Shown: one piece after another, positions 46,101-55,569 of the stretch
How the letters are laid out: each line of letters begins with the position of its first letter
How positions within the stretch are numbered: position 1 is the first letter of the stretch
Source of the DNA: Euryodendron excelsum
Taxonomy: Eukaryota; Streptophyta; Magnoliopsida; Ericales; Pentaphylacaceae
Direction: 5' to 3'
NCBI GenBank assembly: GCA_033060915.1
Contig: CM065392.1
Span: forward strand, 15,961,501 to 16,025,500
DNA length: 64,000 bases
The notes under the pieces: generated by a model
Told to the model about the DNA's origin: nothing
Database searches by the model: none
The model's input: only the letters and a program-made list of their open reading frames with translations
Translations under genes and position numbers: made by a program

Positions 46101-49100
46101 AAGAATTGATTTCTATCAAATCTAGCGTTGCCTTACGGAGCTTAATTTTTAATTTTTATTTCTTATTATGCAATTATAAAGTAACTTATTTATTTTATTG
46201 ATTCGTAAAATTAGATTGACAATGAGCAAGATGGTAACTGACCCAGTCGTATGTACCAATAGACATCCTTTATCTTATTGTACATGTGATGGTATCATAT
46301 TAAATTAGCCATTTTAGAATAGGAGAAGTTAATCTCAATTTATACAAGTATGACGACTGTAAAAATATTATATTGGCCTAGTTCAACTATGAACACATAA
46401 CTCAATTATATTTTTGTAATTGGCGCTTTCTAAAATTTTAAGTAAATCTTCTTAAAAGATAATCATTAGACTTAAAAGGTATGTTTGATATAACTAAACT
46501 CAAGTATTGAATTATTATTGCTAAACATTTTAACTACTTAATTCTAAAAATTAGAAATTTAAGGAAATTTTTTTTCACTAAAATCCATGTGGAAGTCATA
46601 TTCCACTCTTTATATTAAGTTTTGGAGATAAATAAAATATCCCTAACTGAAAAATTCAAATCCTTGTTAGGCAAAATTTCAGTTTTAAATAGTAAAATGA
46701 GAACTATCAAATGCACTTAATAGATAATTTACCAAAAATATGTTACTTATACACTCAATCAATTTAGCCCTTTAGATTTTATGGGCGAAAAAATAATTTG
46801 CAGTGTTCATATTAAAATTTTGATTTCTTGTTGCAACTTAAGGATTTTTATTATGATAAACCTTTAATATTTATTTCAACACTATATTGACCATAGTTAG
46901 TAAAATACATAACGACAAAAGAAGGATACGTAATACGTACGGGTTTAATAAAAAAAGTTTTAAAAATTGCTGTAAAAAAATTGGTCATAAATATACGAGA
47001 ACATAAAAAATACAAATATATATTATACGGATATCATATGAACGCTAGTTAAATAGTCGGGATAAAAAAACACAGTAATATTTATAAGCAATTTCTTCTT
47101 ATATATGTTAGTAGGTAGTTTTTTTTTTTTATCTCACATATATGAATTTTATAAACTATATTATAAATAACAGTTAAACTAAAGTGCTAGATAAGTAAAT
47201 TTTATTTTTATTATTTTAATCTTTCAATACTTGAAATAAAAATAGGTTTATTTATAAATTTTAGTATTTAATTTAATATTTTGACTATTACTAAGAAATT
47301 GTAGGATAGTATGTTTAATAGTTTAAGTATATAAAATATTAAAAAAATATCACAAATGTATAAAATATGATACTAGCAAAGACACATAAATCATGAGCTA
47401 TATAAACTTTTTCTATAATTGAAAAAGTCGAATGCGTGTAATGTTTAGTAAGTATACTACTATAATTATATGTTAAGTATATAATTAGTAATGCGCTAAA
47501 GAATATATCATAATTTTTAATAGAGTATTTATGTAAAACGTTTAATATGTGGACTATACAATCCAACTCAAAAAAAAAAAAAAAGAGTATTTTTCGTTAG
47601 GTTTTAAATTCGGATGGAAAATAAATTTTTTTATTATTTATATGTACGTATTTACCAGTAAATAGTACAAGTATTTACTACCTAGGATATTGACTATTAT
47701 AATTTGGTATAAATTAAGTTATTAGTTTTTTTTTTTTTTAATAAGGCACAAAACTAACAATCAAACTAGAAATAACATGCCCAACCCAACTCCTCAAATG
47801 GATGAAACCAATAGATGAAGAGGACTTGCTTGTATTATTAATACCAAAAATATTTGCTCATCTTAGAACGTTGAATATTTTTTTTTCTCTCTCAAATTCA
47901 TGTAAATGAACAGCGGCTTTTTGGATCTTTGTTTTTCTTCTCCTTTTCGTTCTCTCTCTCACACAATAACACTCGAAAGCATGGATACTTACCTGAGAGA
48001 ACCCAAGCAAACCATCAAATGGGCCTTTGCTTGTTATGTATTCACACAAGTAAGAGATGCACTCTTCTAAATTGGCATACTCCGTGAACTCCTAATCAAA
48101 AGTATGAAACCAGCATTAAACAAATGTTTGAACTAGAAAACCCGACATGATCGATTACTAATTTCATATATATATATATATACATATTATATGTATATTT
48201 GTATCTGTCAATATTAGAAAAACTCGAGTCGTTCAATCTTAGGGAAGAAATGAAAATGTACCTTGTTGAATTGGAACCACTCGAAGTAAGGTGGTGGAAA
48301 GATACCCTCTATGTCGGATTTACCTCCGGCAGGATATATTCCATTTGCAAAGTCCTGTAATTTTGGCAGGTATATATGGTTATACGTATATAATATATAT
48401 ATATATACATATATGCATTGTACCATGCAATATAAAGAGACAAGTTGGACGATTCATTTTCAAAATTCAGTCAAGTTAAAAACTCATTGGAATGACTTAA
48501 AAGAGAGCTACCGATGAACTTATTGAGCAGCAAATTTGAATTGGCATTTAAGCAGAAAAATTGTGTCAAATTTTAACACAAAATACCTATTCATATAATA
48601 GTCCAAGTAGAAGTTGCTAGAACTGAAACAAAGGCAAATTAAATCAACCTCCCTTAACATTCACAGTAAATAGATGAAACAATTTTTTCCTTTTTTTTTT
48701 TTTTTTTTTTTGTCAAAAAGTGAATTCCGTGAACCCTCCTTCTCTGTATTTATGTGTATATAAATGTGTGTGTTAGGATTTGTGAATAGTAGTAGATAGA
48801 TGGTGGCCATGAAGGTCGGCGACCAATAGAGGGAAGTGGGGTGTTTGGTTGTGGGTACTGCCTGGTTGATTAGGGCAAGTGGTGGTGGTAGTTGATGGCC
48901 ATAGTGGAGGTCGAGGGAAGTGCCGTCAATGGGCATTTATGTCATTTAACAAAAATATTGAGAGGGCAAATAGGCATCCTTATATGGTTCACATCCATTA
49001 AAGGTAAAACTGGCAACACAGGCACTTTATTCGTATGCCGTCAATGGTTAACAACTATATTCAAGAAAAAAAAAAATAAAATAAGAGATTTTAAATCTTT

Positions 49101-52100
49101 ATTTTTTTCTTATGTTATTTTATCCTCTATTTTTTCTAATAAGTAAACTTGAGATATAATTTCATATCCTTTTCTCTTTTTTTTTTCCATCACAACACAA
49201 GGGAAGGAGGAATTTGTGTTTAGTTTCAACTAACGAGGGGAAATCTGTAATTTTAAAATATCAAGACTAGCTTCCCGTATTTTCATTAAAGGTTATAAAG
49301 GAGATTGTTAATGATAGGTCCATGATAATCAGGTTGTACACGAAGTGTAGCGAACAGCAAAGATGAAGAAATCAACCAATGGGAAAAATATTGACCACAT
49401 GGTAGGTCCATAATGGAACCCACGCTCAAGCTGTATTCAGTACAGAAAATGGTGGGCCAAAATCAAATGGACAAGAAAACGACAATGCAAAGGAAACACA
49501 TTGTTTCCATATAACATTTTATCCCCACTAAAAAATGATACTTAAAAATAAAATAAAATAAAAAAATAGCCCAAAGAAAAAAAAGAAAAAAAAATAGTCA
49601 TATTCTGAAGTAAAAGAATTCTTTAATCAAAATTACGACACATCGAGACATTCTATACAGTATCATTGATTAATAACTCAACGAGATATCACTCCCTTGA
49701 AGTCCGTTGAAAGCTCTATCTATTATGATTCTAGTGGGCCTAACCTATGGAATGAGATATGAGTTAGGCTATTCTGGTATGGGACGGGATATAAGAATTG
49801 ATCTCACGAGTTCCATTAAACCTAATCTTTTAGCATATTGGTCAAATTCTTAATATTTGGTATCAAAGCAGCCTCTACATCTTAAGTTTGAGTCATAGAG
49901 ATAGATGACTTGGGGAGGGCTGTTACCTATTAAAAAAGAAGGATCTACGGAGTTATCCAGTTGAAAAAGATGGGTCGCCGTGAACGTTGGTTGCGGAACG
50001 TGGTGGTATGTTACAATTCTAGTAGATCCAACATATAGTGTGAGACATGGGTTGGATAATTCCAGTATGAGACGGGATGTAGGAATTGATTTCACCCGTT
50101 TAATTAGACCTGAATCTTTTAGCTTGTTTGGTCAAATCCCTAACATTTGATACGAGTCTTACCTGTTTGGCTCTGTTTCAACAGCCAAGAACAGAGCAAA
50201 AGCAATTCTGTTATAGGTTAGTTAGGCTAGTATTAGTTGGTTAGGTATAGAACTGTAGAGATGAGTGGTTAGTTATAGAACTGTAGAGAAGAAGTATAAA
50301 GGGAGGGGAGAAGAGTTGTAGAAGGCATTCAATATCATTTTCATTTAACAATCAATACAAATTTAGTATTCTTTTTTCTCTCAATATTCATTATCTGGGT
50401 ATTGAAGGTTGGGTAAGCTTCTTCGATAGCCAAGGTTGTAACATCTGGTATCAGAGCCTTTAGGTTCTCAGACCTGTGAAGGTATTACCAAGAAGCCATA
50501 GCAGATGGGACTACAGCCCAAGAACCCAAATGGTTTGAGGAATCCATCAAAATCCTCAAGGGAAACTCAAAGAAACAAGCTGAAGAGTTGAAGGAGTTAA
50601 CAAGTGCTGGAAGTCATGAATCAGACGTTTGATCAACGGGTTTCAGATTCTCAAATTTGACAGCAAGAAAAGGAGAAAGCCAATCAGTTTGCAATGGTAG
50701 AACTATCCCAACTCAGACAACAAAGCACCGTTCCAGAATATGTGAAGAAATTCGAATACTTGAGCATCAACACCAAAGATCTGCCATTAGATATTCTTCT
50801 AAGTTACTTCGTGAATGGGCTCAGAGAAGATATTAGATCTAATGTTCAAATGTTTCGGCCAAAAGACTTGACACAAGCTATAGGGCTAGCCATATTGAAG
50901 GAGGGGACTATTCAATTTCTTAGCAAGAGGTTAGAAATGGTCAGTAAGAATCCCGATTCTGCAGATTTCATAAAGGTAACACCCATTGCTACTCCTCATC
51001 CTATTGAATTTCTTAATGGGTCTTCACATATACCAACGGAGGAGATGGCAGAGAGGGGGGAGGAAATACGTGATAATCAGTTGGTTCTTGATTGTGTTAA
51101 TAGGAGTCAGATGTTGAATGGGTCATATGAGATTGGTATAGAGAAAAATAGGAAACTTCTGGAGGAAAAAATTAATAGCTCGAGTAATAGGTTGGCTCTT
51201 GATGAGAAGAGAAAATTGTAATGACTTAATTCAGAAATGTGATAGGGACCACAAAAATGATATCATTGCCATTGAGATGCCAAATCATGGAGGCGTGGTG
51301 GTGTCTGGAAAGGATATAGAAGAATTGAATCATAATCATTTGCAGAACCATACACAGCATCGTTTGTGTGAACTTGAAGAATTGCCATCAAGAATGGGCG
51401 AGAATTTGCAGTCAGATTGCTGGATGAAACTTAATGAATTTAAGTTTGCAGAGTTGCAGAGCAAGGGTCCACTGTATGTGAGTTCAGAGAATTGGCTTCA
51501 TGGGCATTATGTGGATGCAGACAAGCTTTTGTTTGATTGGGACATAATGCGATTGCTTACAAAAGTGGATGATAACCTGAAGAAGATGCCGGATGCTGGG
51601 AGGCTTCATTGTATCAAGTCACTTTTTTCACTGAAAACAAAAGACCAGTTTCAAAAGAGTTTCAAAGAGTTCCATAGAGAAGTAAGAAGCCCAAGCAACT
51701 TCCCACAAGGACTCTCATGAGTCTGAGCCTTGAGGACAAGGCTAATCGCTAGGGGGTGGGAATGATACGAGTCTTAACTGTTTTGGCTCTGTTTCAACAG
51801 CCAAGAACAGAGCAAGAGCAATTCTGTTATAGGTTAGTTAGGCCAGTATTAGTTGGTTAGGTATAGAACTGTAGAGATGAGTAGTCAGTTATAGAACTGT
51901 AGAGCAGAAGTATAAAGGGAGGGGAGGAGAGTTGCAGAAGGCATTCGATATCATTTTCATCTAACAATCAATACGAATTTAGTATTCTTTTTCTCTCAAT
52001 ATTCATTATCTGGGTATTGAAGGTTGGGTAAGCCTGTCCCATAGCCAAGGTTGTAACACTGCCAATTTGCCCCCAAAACAACTCTAAAACCCTCAGAAAT

Positions 52101-52438
52101 ATATATATATATATATATATATATTTAAGCCTTATGGTTTTTCCACCTTGTGAACTTTATTCGGTCCGATTCTATGGGATGGATTTTTATTCAAGTAAGA
52201 CAATGCTATTTTGCCCCAAACGTACATACCAACCTATCAACACCAGGAGGAAGATGACGCATGGATCACACACCCTAGCAAGCAAAGGTGGGCAGTGAGT
52301 CATCGCACGAAGAATCGCAAAGGTTAGTGCCCTAGCAACTAGCAGCTAGTTTGGCTCTTCCCAAGTTTCAATGAAATCAAATTCAAATTTGGGGGTTTCT
52401 TTGGTGTATGGTAAGAGGGAAACTAGGCAAATAGGTAC

Positions 52439-52470
<32 letters not shown>

Positions 52471-53456
52471 GCACACTGTTTGGGCCTAAAGTGAGAAATT
52501 TTGATGAGACTTTTTTATATTTTTAATATTACTATAAAATTTGTATTTAAAATTATATTTTTTCTGTTTTTTGATGAGGTTTTTTGTAACGTTAAAATTT
52601 AAATAATACTAGAAGTCTTGAAGTATACAATAATAAAATTTCATTTATCACCGTTGATGATAAGATTGTAGATATGAATAAAAATTTGAATTTGGTACAA
52701 CTTGTACAACATAACAATCAAAACATTATAATTAAATTAGCAAGTATGTTTACTAATGACAACAAAACAAATAATGAAATAAGATAAATTACAAAAAAAG
52801 TTATTCAACAATAATATTAATATTTAATAGTGTCAAATAAAATAAAGAGTAATATTGTATTAACACAAAAGGAAGAGTACTAAATGAAAATATGTTAGTA
52901 CAAAAAATGAATTATATAAAATGATGAGTTATTTAAAATTGATGATATTTGATAATTTATTTTCAGTTTGTATCATGAGTGAGAGAGAGAGAGAGAGAAT
53001 TTTATAGCTTGAGACTTTTGACTTTTTTGAATTTATTTACTTTATAGAGAGAGAATTGTTTATGGTTAAGACTTTTAATCTATTTTATCTTTAAAAAGTG
53101 ACAATCATGACTTTATTTTTTTATTAAATTAATTAGTGTAATTCAATTTAAATTTTTTTTTAAGACGAGGGACCTTTTACAAAAAAAATATGAAAAAATT
53201 ATTTTAGAGTAAGACTGTAATAATTTAAGGCTTTAAAAAAATTAAGAGCTTTAGGCAATCAGCAGGCCCGTATATATGCTCTTAAAAAAAAAAAAAAAAA
53301 GTAACGATGTTCAAGTAACAAAAATCAACTAAAGTGATTTTTTATCTTATTTTATTTCTCCTTTGCTTTGATTGATAGACAGAAGGGTTGGGGAGGTACG
53401 AGTGGAGAAGTGAAAGAGAAGAGGGAGGGGCGTTTCCCAATGTTGTGCGAGAGAGC

Positions 53457-53499
<43 letters not shown>

Positions 53500-55330
53500 C
53501 TATTTAGAAAAAGAATGGCTCGGCTTTGAGTCAAGTTCAAGCCGAAAAAACGAATACCCCTTTTCTTGTTAAAAGCCACACAATCGTGGCTGGCACAAGG
53601 ACACGGGGCATTTCAACCCGCCCCCCGCCCCGGGCGGCGGTGTGTGATTGCCGCTCGCACCGAACGAGTGATCTCACTCCTCTATTTCGCTAAGCAGAAC
53701 CAAACCCTCAAATACAATTAAAAGTTATACACATAATTTCATTCCCACTTGCATTTATTTATTTAATTCCTAGTAATAATTATCCATGAGTCCTGAATGG
53801 AGGAGGTACTAAAAAAACAGACGCATGCTTCAGATAAGAACATTCCTGTTGTGTCCGCTTTTTATAGGTCGGACTGAGAGGGCTTGAGGAACAGCCACCA
53901 CCAACCATCAGCCACCCTGTCTTTATTATCCACAGCTAGTCGCCAGTCACTTCCCCCTCTCTCTTCTTCTTCCACTATTTTACGTCGGGCTCTGTTTCTT
54001 AGGTTCCTTTGGCAACTCTGTTTGTACAGATTGTTGATTCCCTTTCTATAACATGTATATTATAAATGTGTATATAATATATTAAAAGTTGCGGCTTGGG
54101 TTTGTGTTTCTTGGTCTGGGTTTGAATAGCAAACCCACACAGGTATAAGTAGATATATATATATATATATATATGTATCTCCTCCATACAAAACTTGATC
54201 AAGTGCTGTGCTTGAAATCGCAGGAAGGATGAGCCTCACAAATTCAAACCACAAAGCTCTCACCTGTAGTCCACCAAAATATAATCGGGTTCAATGTCGG
54301 GACATCAAGATATCGAAAGTTTTGGACAAAAATGATGGGATTGGAGTGCCTGCTTGTAGACATTCTGGCGGCTGAGGAAGACCCAAATTCTCCGCCTCAC
54401 CACCGATAGTCACCGTGTTGTTCAATACTTGTCCCAACTAGTACCGTTGAAACATTTTCTCCAATCACAAGTCCTTTAGGTGAGTAATCGGAGTATCTAA
54501 CTCAGACCAATGTTGGCAAGAAGATGACCATTTTGAGAAAGAAAACAGAGACTCGTCGTCAGGGTTTACCGTTTCAAGGAAAGAAATTTACTGGGTTTCC
54601 TTGGGAGAGAAATTGTGAATTTGATCGTTAAGCGTGGTTGAAGTTGAATATGTGTATCTATACATGTAAACAAGGAACTAATTGATTTTTATTTTCTAAG
54701 CTTCCTGTGAATGGTTATGGGGCTTTTATGATACGTTGACTTTGTGTATGGTAGTGCTGCCTGGTAAGCATGGGTATTATGTTGGATGGTAAGGAGAGAT
54801 AATTTAAAAAAATAAAATAAATTATAAGGGTATAAAAGACATTTTAACTTCAAAAAATAATGTCAAATTGCAGTGATGGAGCGTGAATCTCACCCATTGT
54901 TAGTTTGGACGAAAAAAATTAACGGATGCACTTAATATATCAAGGATTACAAGTAGTGTAAGTGTAGACTTTTAAAATTCAAAAAATATGTGTTTTTCAA
55001 ATTAAGTATAAGGGGGCAAAGCCAAATTAACTCATACACACACATATATATATATGGTGTGTGGAAGTGTCCTGCCATTTTCTGACCTTTCTACAACATG
55101 AACATTTCTCTATTCAATTTATAGCATAGAACTAGCAGTCAACTGTCCAGAGAGAGAGAGAAAAGTCTACACACCATGTCGAAGTGATGGGCAAAGGCAG
55201 AAGGATCCCATTTGCTGATTTGCTTTTGCAGGAAACTTCCACTGGTTCTAAATCCGTGGAGACACAGTATCTTCATCCTCTTGTCTTCAGATCTCCCTTC
55301 CATATTTCTCTCACTAGCTACTTGATTCAC
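42882..55330 (-). CDS. FSH1-type serine hydrolase, six exons, 294 residues
   Basis: Alpha/beta-hydrolase of the FSH1 (serine hydrolase / OVCA2-like) family, probably a cytosolic esterase; the substrate is unknown. Exons on the minus strand are 55330-55175, 48354-48262, 48091-47993, 43742-43701, 43565-43334 and 43144-42882 (156+93+99+42+232+263 = 885 bases). All introns are GT-AG and phases fit. The N-terminus has KILCLHGFRTSG (residues 20-31), then GGKSDIEGIFPPPYFEWFQF and GPFDGLLGFSQ. The nucleophile is Ser115 in G-F-S-Q. Asp177 (GAKDW) and His202 (QGHTVPRL) complete the triad. About 65 polar, acidic residues extend beyond the usual C-terminus. The usual VFxDAPFP segment reads DFANGIYP. An alternative start is Met10. 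Introns 1 (6.8 kb) and 3 (4.25 kb) are very large and intron 1 holds transposons. No stop or frameshift is seen, so it is probably functional. Confidence 0.9.
43334..43565 (-). CDS. Hydrolase exon 5 (Asp and His of the triad)
   Basis: The exon lies between acceptor TGGCAG and donor GTTGGTTGG. It encodes 77 residues, from GKVLKEHPPMKLFV through KFRDPSICEIAYKEPI to GHTVPRL. It carries the putative catalytic Asp177 and His202. Confidence 0.9.
43701..43742 (-). CDS. Hydrolase exon 4 (14-residue micro-exon)
   Basis: Only 42 bases: acceptor TTCTTCAG, then GATLSALLLGYQTQ, then donor GTCTGC. It follows GFSQ directly and completes the nucleophile elbow GFSQGA. It is too short to show up as an ORF. 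Confidence 0.88.
43743..47992 (-). other. Intron 3 of the hydrolase gene, AT-rich
   Basis: This 4.25-kb intron is extremely AT-rich and has many TA microsatellites (for example around 44377-44393 and 44949-44985). I recognise no coding or LTR structure in it. Much of it may be old, unrecognisable transposon sequence. Confidence 0.6.
47993..48091 (-). CDS. Hydrolase exon 3 (nucleophile serine)
   Basis: The acceptor GATTAG precedes EFTEYANLEECISYL, and the exon ends GPFDGLLGFSQ before donor GTAAGTATCC. There are 33 codons in phase 0 on both sides. Ser115 lies in GFSQ. Confidence 0.92.
48262..48354 (-). CDS. Hydrolase exon 2
   Basis: The acceptor AATTACAG precedes DFANGIYPAGGKSDIEG, and the exon ends YFEWFQFNK before donor GTACATTT. 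There are 31 codons in phase 0. The GKSDIEG and FEWFQ blocks are family hallmarks. Confidence 0.92.
48355..49720 (-). other. Intron 1 of the hydrolase gene, part nearest exon 2
   Basis: It contains a poly(T) run at 48693-48710, G/T-rich text at 48790-48910, and A-rich stretches at 49060 and 49540-49600. No gene or element end is recognised. Confidence 0.5.
49721..50145 (+). mobile_element. TRIM: 425-bp miniature LTR retrotransposon
   Basis: LTR1 is 49721-49855 (starting TATTATGATTCTAG, decayed from TGTTACAATTCTAG) and LTR2 is 50009-50145 (TGTTACAATTCTAG to CCCTAACA). They are about 135 and 137 bp and share GACGGGAT(A/G)TA(A/G)GAATTGAT and AATCTTTTAGC. The 153-bp interior begins after TT with TGGTATCAAAGC, a tRNA-Met primer-binding site. 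There is no coding capacity, as expected of terminal-repeat retrotransposons in miniature. No target duplication is readable, because another element begins two bases after LTR2. Confidence 0.78.
50148..50443 (+). mobile_element. 5' LTR of the non-autonomous gag-bearing element
   Basis: The LTR starts TGATACGAGTCTTA and ends AAGGTTGTAACA (296 bp). The 3' copy at 51763-52058 has exactly the same length and is about 94-95% identical. TATAAAG lies at 50295-50301. The flanks ACATT and CTGCC do not match, so a target duplication is absent. Confidence 0.93.
50446..50458 (+). other. Primer-binding site of the gag-bearing element
   Basis: TGGTATCAGAGCC is a perfect tRNA-Met-type primer-binding site two bases after the 5' LTR. 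Confidence 0.88.
50500..51221 (+). pseudogene. gag: Internally deleted Ty3/gypsy-type gag
   Basis: The open stretch 50694-51218 (175 residues) begins in the C-terminal half of a retrotransposon gag domain. It includes TVPEYVKKFEYLS, SYFVNGLREDIRS and a RPKDLTQAIGLAILKE block. In the same frame upstream, past one TGA at 50658, is an N-terminal helix (MNQTFDQRVSDSQ). Before that, in another frame, is an EEL-rich coiled coil starting at about 50500. The large middle of the gag domain is missing, so the gene is a deletion derivative. No zinc knuckle, protease or polymerase follows. The LTR-adjacent phrase CTTGAGGACAAGG before the polypurine tract also fits Ty3/gypsy. Confidence 0.72.
51199..51720 (+). 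CDS. Unidentified ORF in the gag-bearing element, 173 residues
   Basis: This ORF overlaps the end of the gag reading by 23 bases in another frame and stays open to TGA at 51718-51720. I do not recognise its family. It is hydrophilic. It begins with an Asp/Lys/Asn-rich part, has a Leu/Glu-rich stretch (LCELEELPSRMGENL), then WLHGHYVDADKLLFDWD and a C-terminal basic helix (TKDQFQKSFKEFHREVRS). There is no protease, integrase, reverse transcriptase or zinc knuckle. It could be a degenerate extension of gag, a captured piece of a host gene, or an element-specific protein. The start codon is uncertain because the upstream end could be read by frameshift from gag. Confidence 0.4.
   Translation: MMRRENCNDLIQKCDRDHKNDIIAIEMPNHGGVVVSGKDIEELNHNHLQNHTQHRLCELEELPSRMGENLQSDCWMKLNEFKFAELQSKGPLYVSSENWLHGHYVDADKLLFDWDIMRLLTKVDDNLKKMPDAGRLHCIKSLFSLKTKDQFQKSFKEFHREVRSPSNFPQGLS
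51751..51762 (+). other. Polypurine tract of the gag-bearing element
   Basis: AGGGGGTGGGAA directly precedes the 3' LTR, the position of the plus-strand primer. Confidence 0.8.
51763..52058 (+). mobile_element. 3' LTR of the non-autonomous gag-bearing element
   Basis: The LTR starts TGATACGAGTCTTAA and ends AAGGTTGTAACA (296 bp). It pairs with 50148-50443. TATAAAG is at 51911-51917. The complete element is 50148-52058, 1,911 bp. Confidence 0.93.
52059..55174 (-). other. Intron 1 of the hydrolase gene, part nearest exon 1
   Basis: It holds TA runs at 52100-52124, 52447-52470 and 54150-54172, a short GA run at about 52980-52998, a longer one at 53459-53498, and a small GC-rich patch at 53614-53645. 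A 49-codon ORF on the plus strand at 54230-54376 is preceded by an acceptor-like GCAG and by leader-like CT-rich text from 53950. No product is recognised and I do not call it a gene. Confidence 0.5.
53459..53498. repeat. (GA)20 microsatellite
   Basis: An uninterrupted GA run within intron 1 of the hydrolase gene. Confidence 0.95.
55175..55330 (-). CDS. Hydrolase exon 1 (N-terminus)
   Basis: It starts MNQVASERN, with a second Met at codon 10 (position 55303), and runs to AFAHHFDM before donor GTGTGTAG. It encodes 52 residues with the family's first strand and oxyanion region KILCLHGFRTSG. The first ATG was taken because the frame is open from it. Relatives usually start closer to the Met10 position, so Met10 is a real alternative. 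Confidence 0.9.
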
Positions 55331-55339
55331 TCAACTCAA

Positions 55340-55404
55340 TATATAAGGAGCGAAACCTTCCTTATAAGAGGAGAGAAAAACAGATAGAGAGAGAGAGAGA
55401 GAGG
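55340..55404 (-). promoter_or_regulatory. Putative promoter of the hydrolase gene
   Basis: On the minus strand, upstream of the ATG, are two TATA-like words (CTTATAAGG near 55360 and TTATATATT near 55341) behind a (CT)n run at about 55387-55404. CT/GA repeats are common near plant transcription starts. The words are so close to the ATG that the 5' UTR would be short. This is inference from motif and position only. Confidence 0.3.
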
Positions 55405-55569
55405 TATGGGTTTGGTAGCTGGGGAGGCCAGGGGATCGGGTGAGGACATCTTTGCACCTAACCCAGAAATTGATGAGCGCAACTACCCTCTCCGGTAGTT
55501 GGCGCCAGCACGTGCATTCTCCTAACCATAAAATGTTAAGGATAATTACACTTGGCGATAAACTGTACT

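Noticed and set aside
53614..53660. A GC-rich patch that might be a structured RNA or CpG-island promoter
   Set aside because: It is under 50 bases, with no tRNA- or snRNA-like boxes and no recognisable gene start next to it.
54230..54376. A 49-codon plus-strand ORF preceded by an acceptor-like site
   Set aside because: It is short, has no recognisable similarity, and lies in the opposite orientation inside the hydrolase intron. A transcript would be needed to support it.
52059..55033. A possible inverted pair (CTGCCAATTTGCCCCC near 52059 and GGGGGCAAAGCCAAATTAAC near 55012)
   Set aside because: The match is short and imperfect, no longer inverted repeat or target duplication is seen, and the left member abuts the end of the gag-bearing element.
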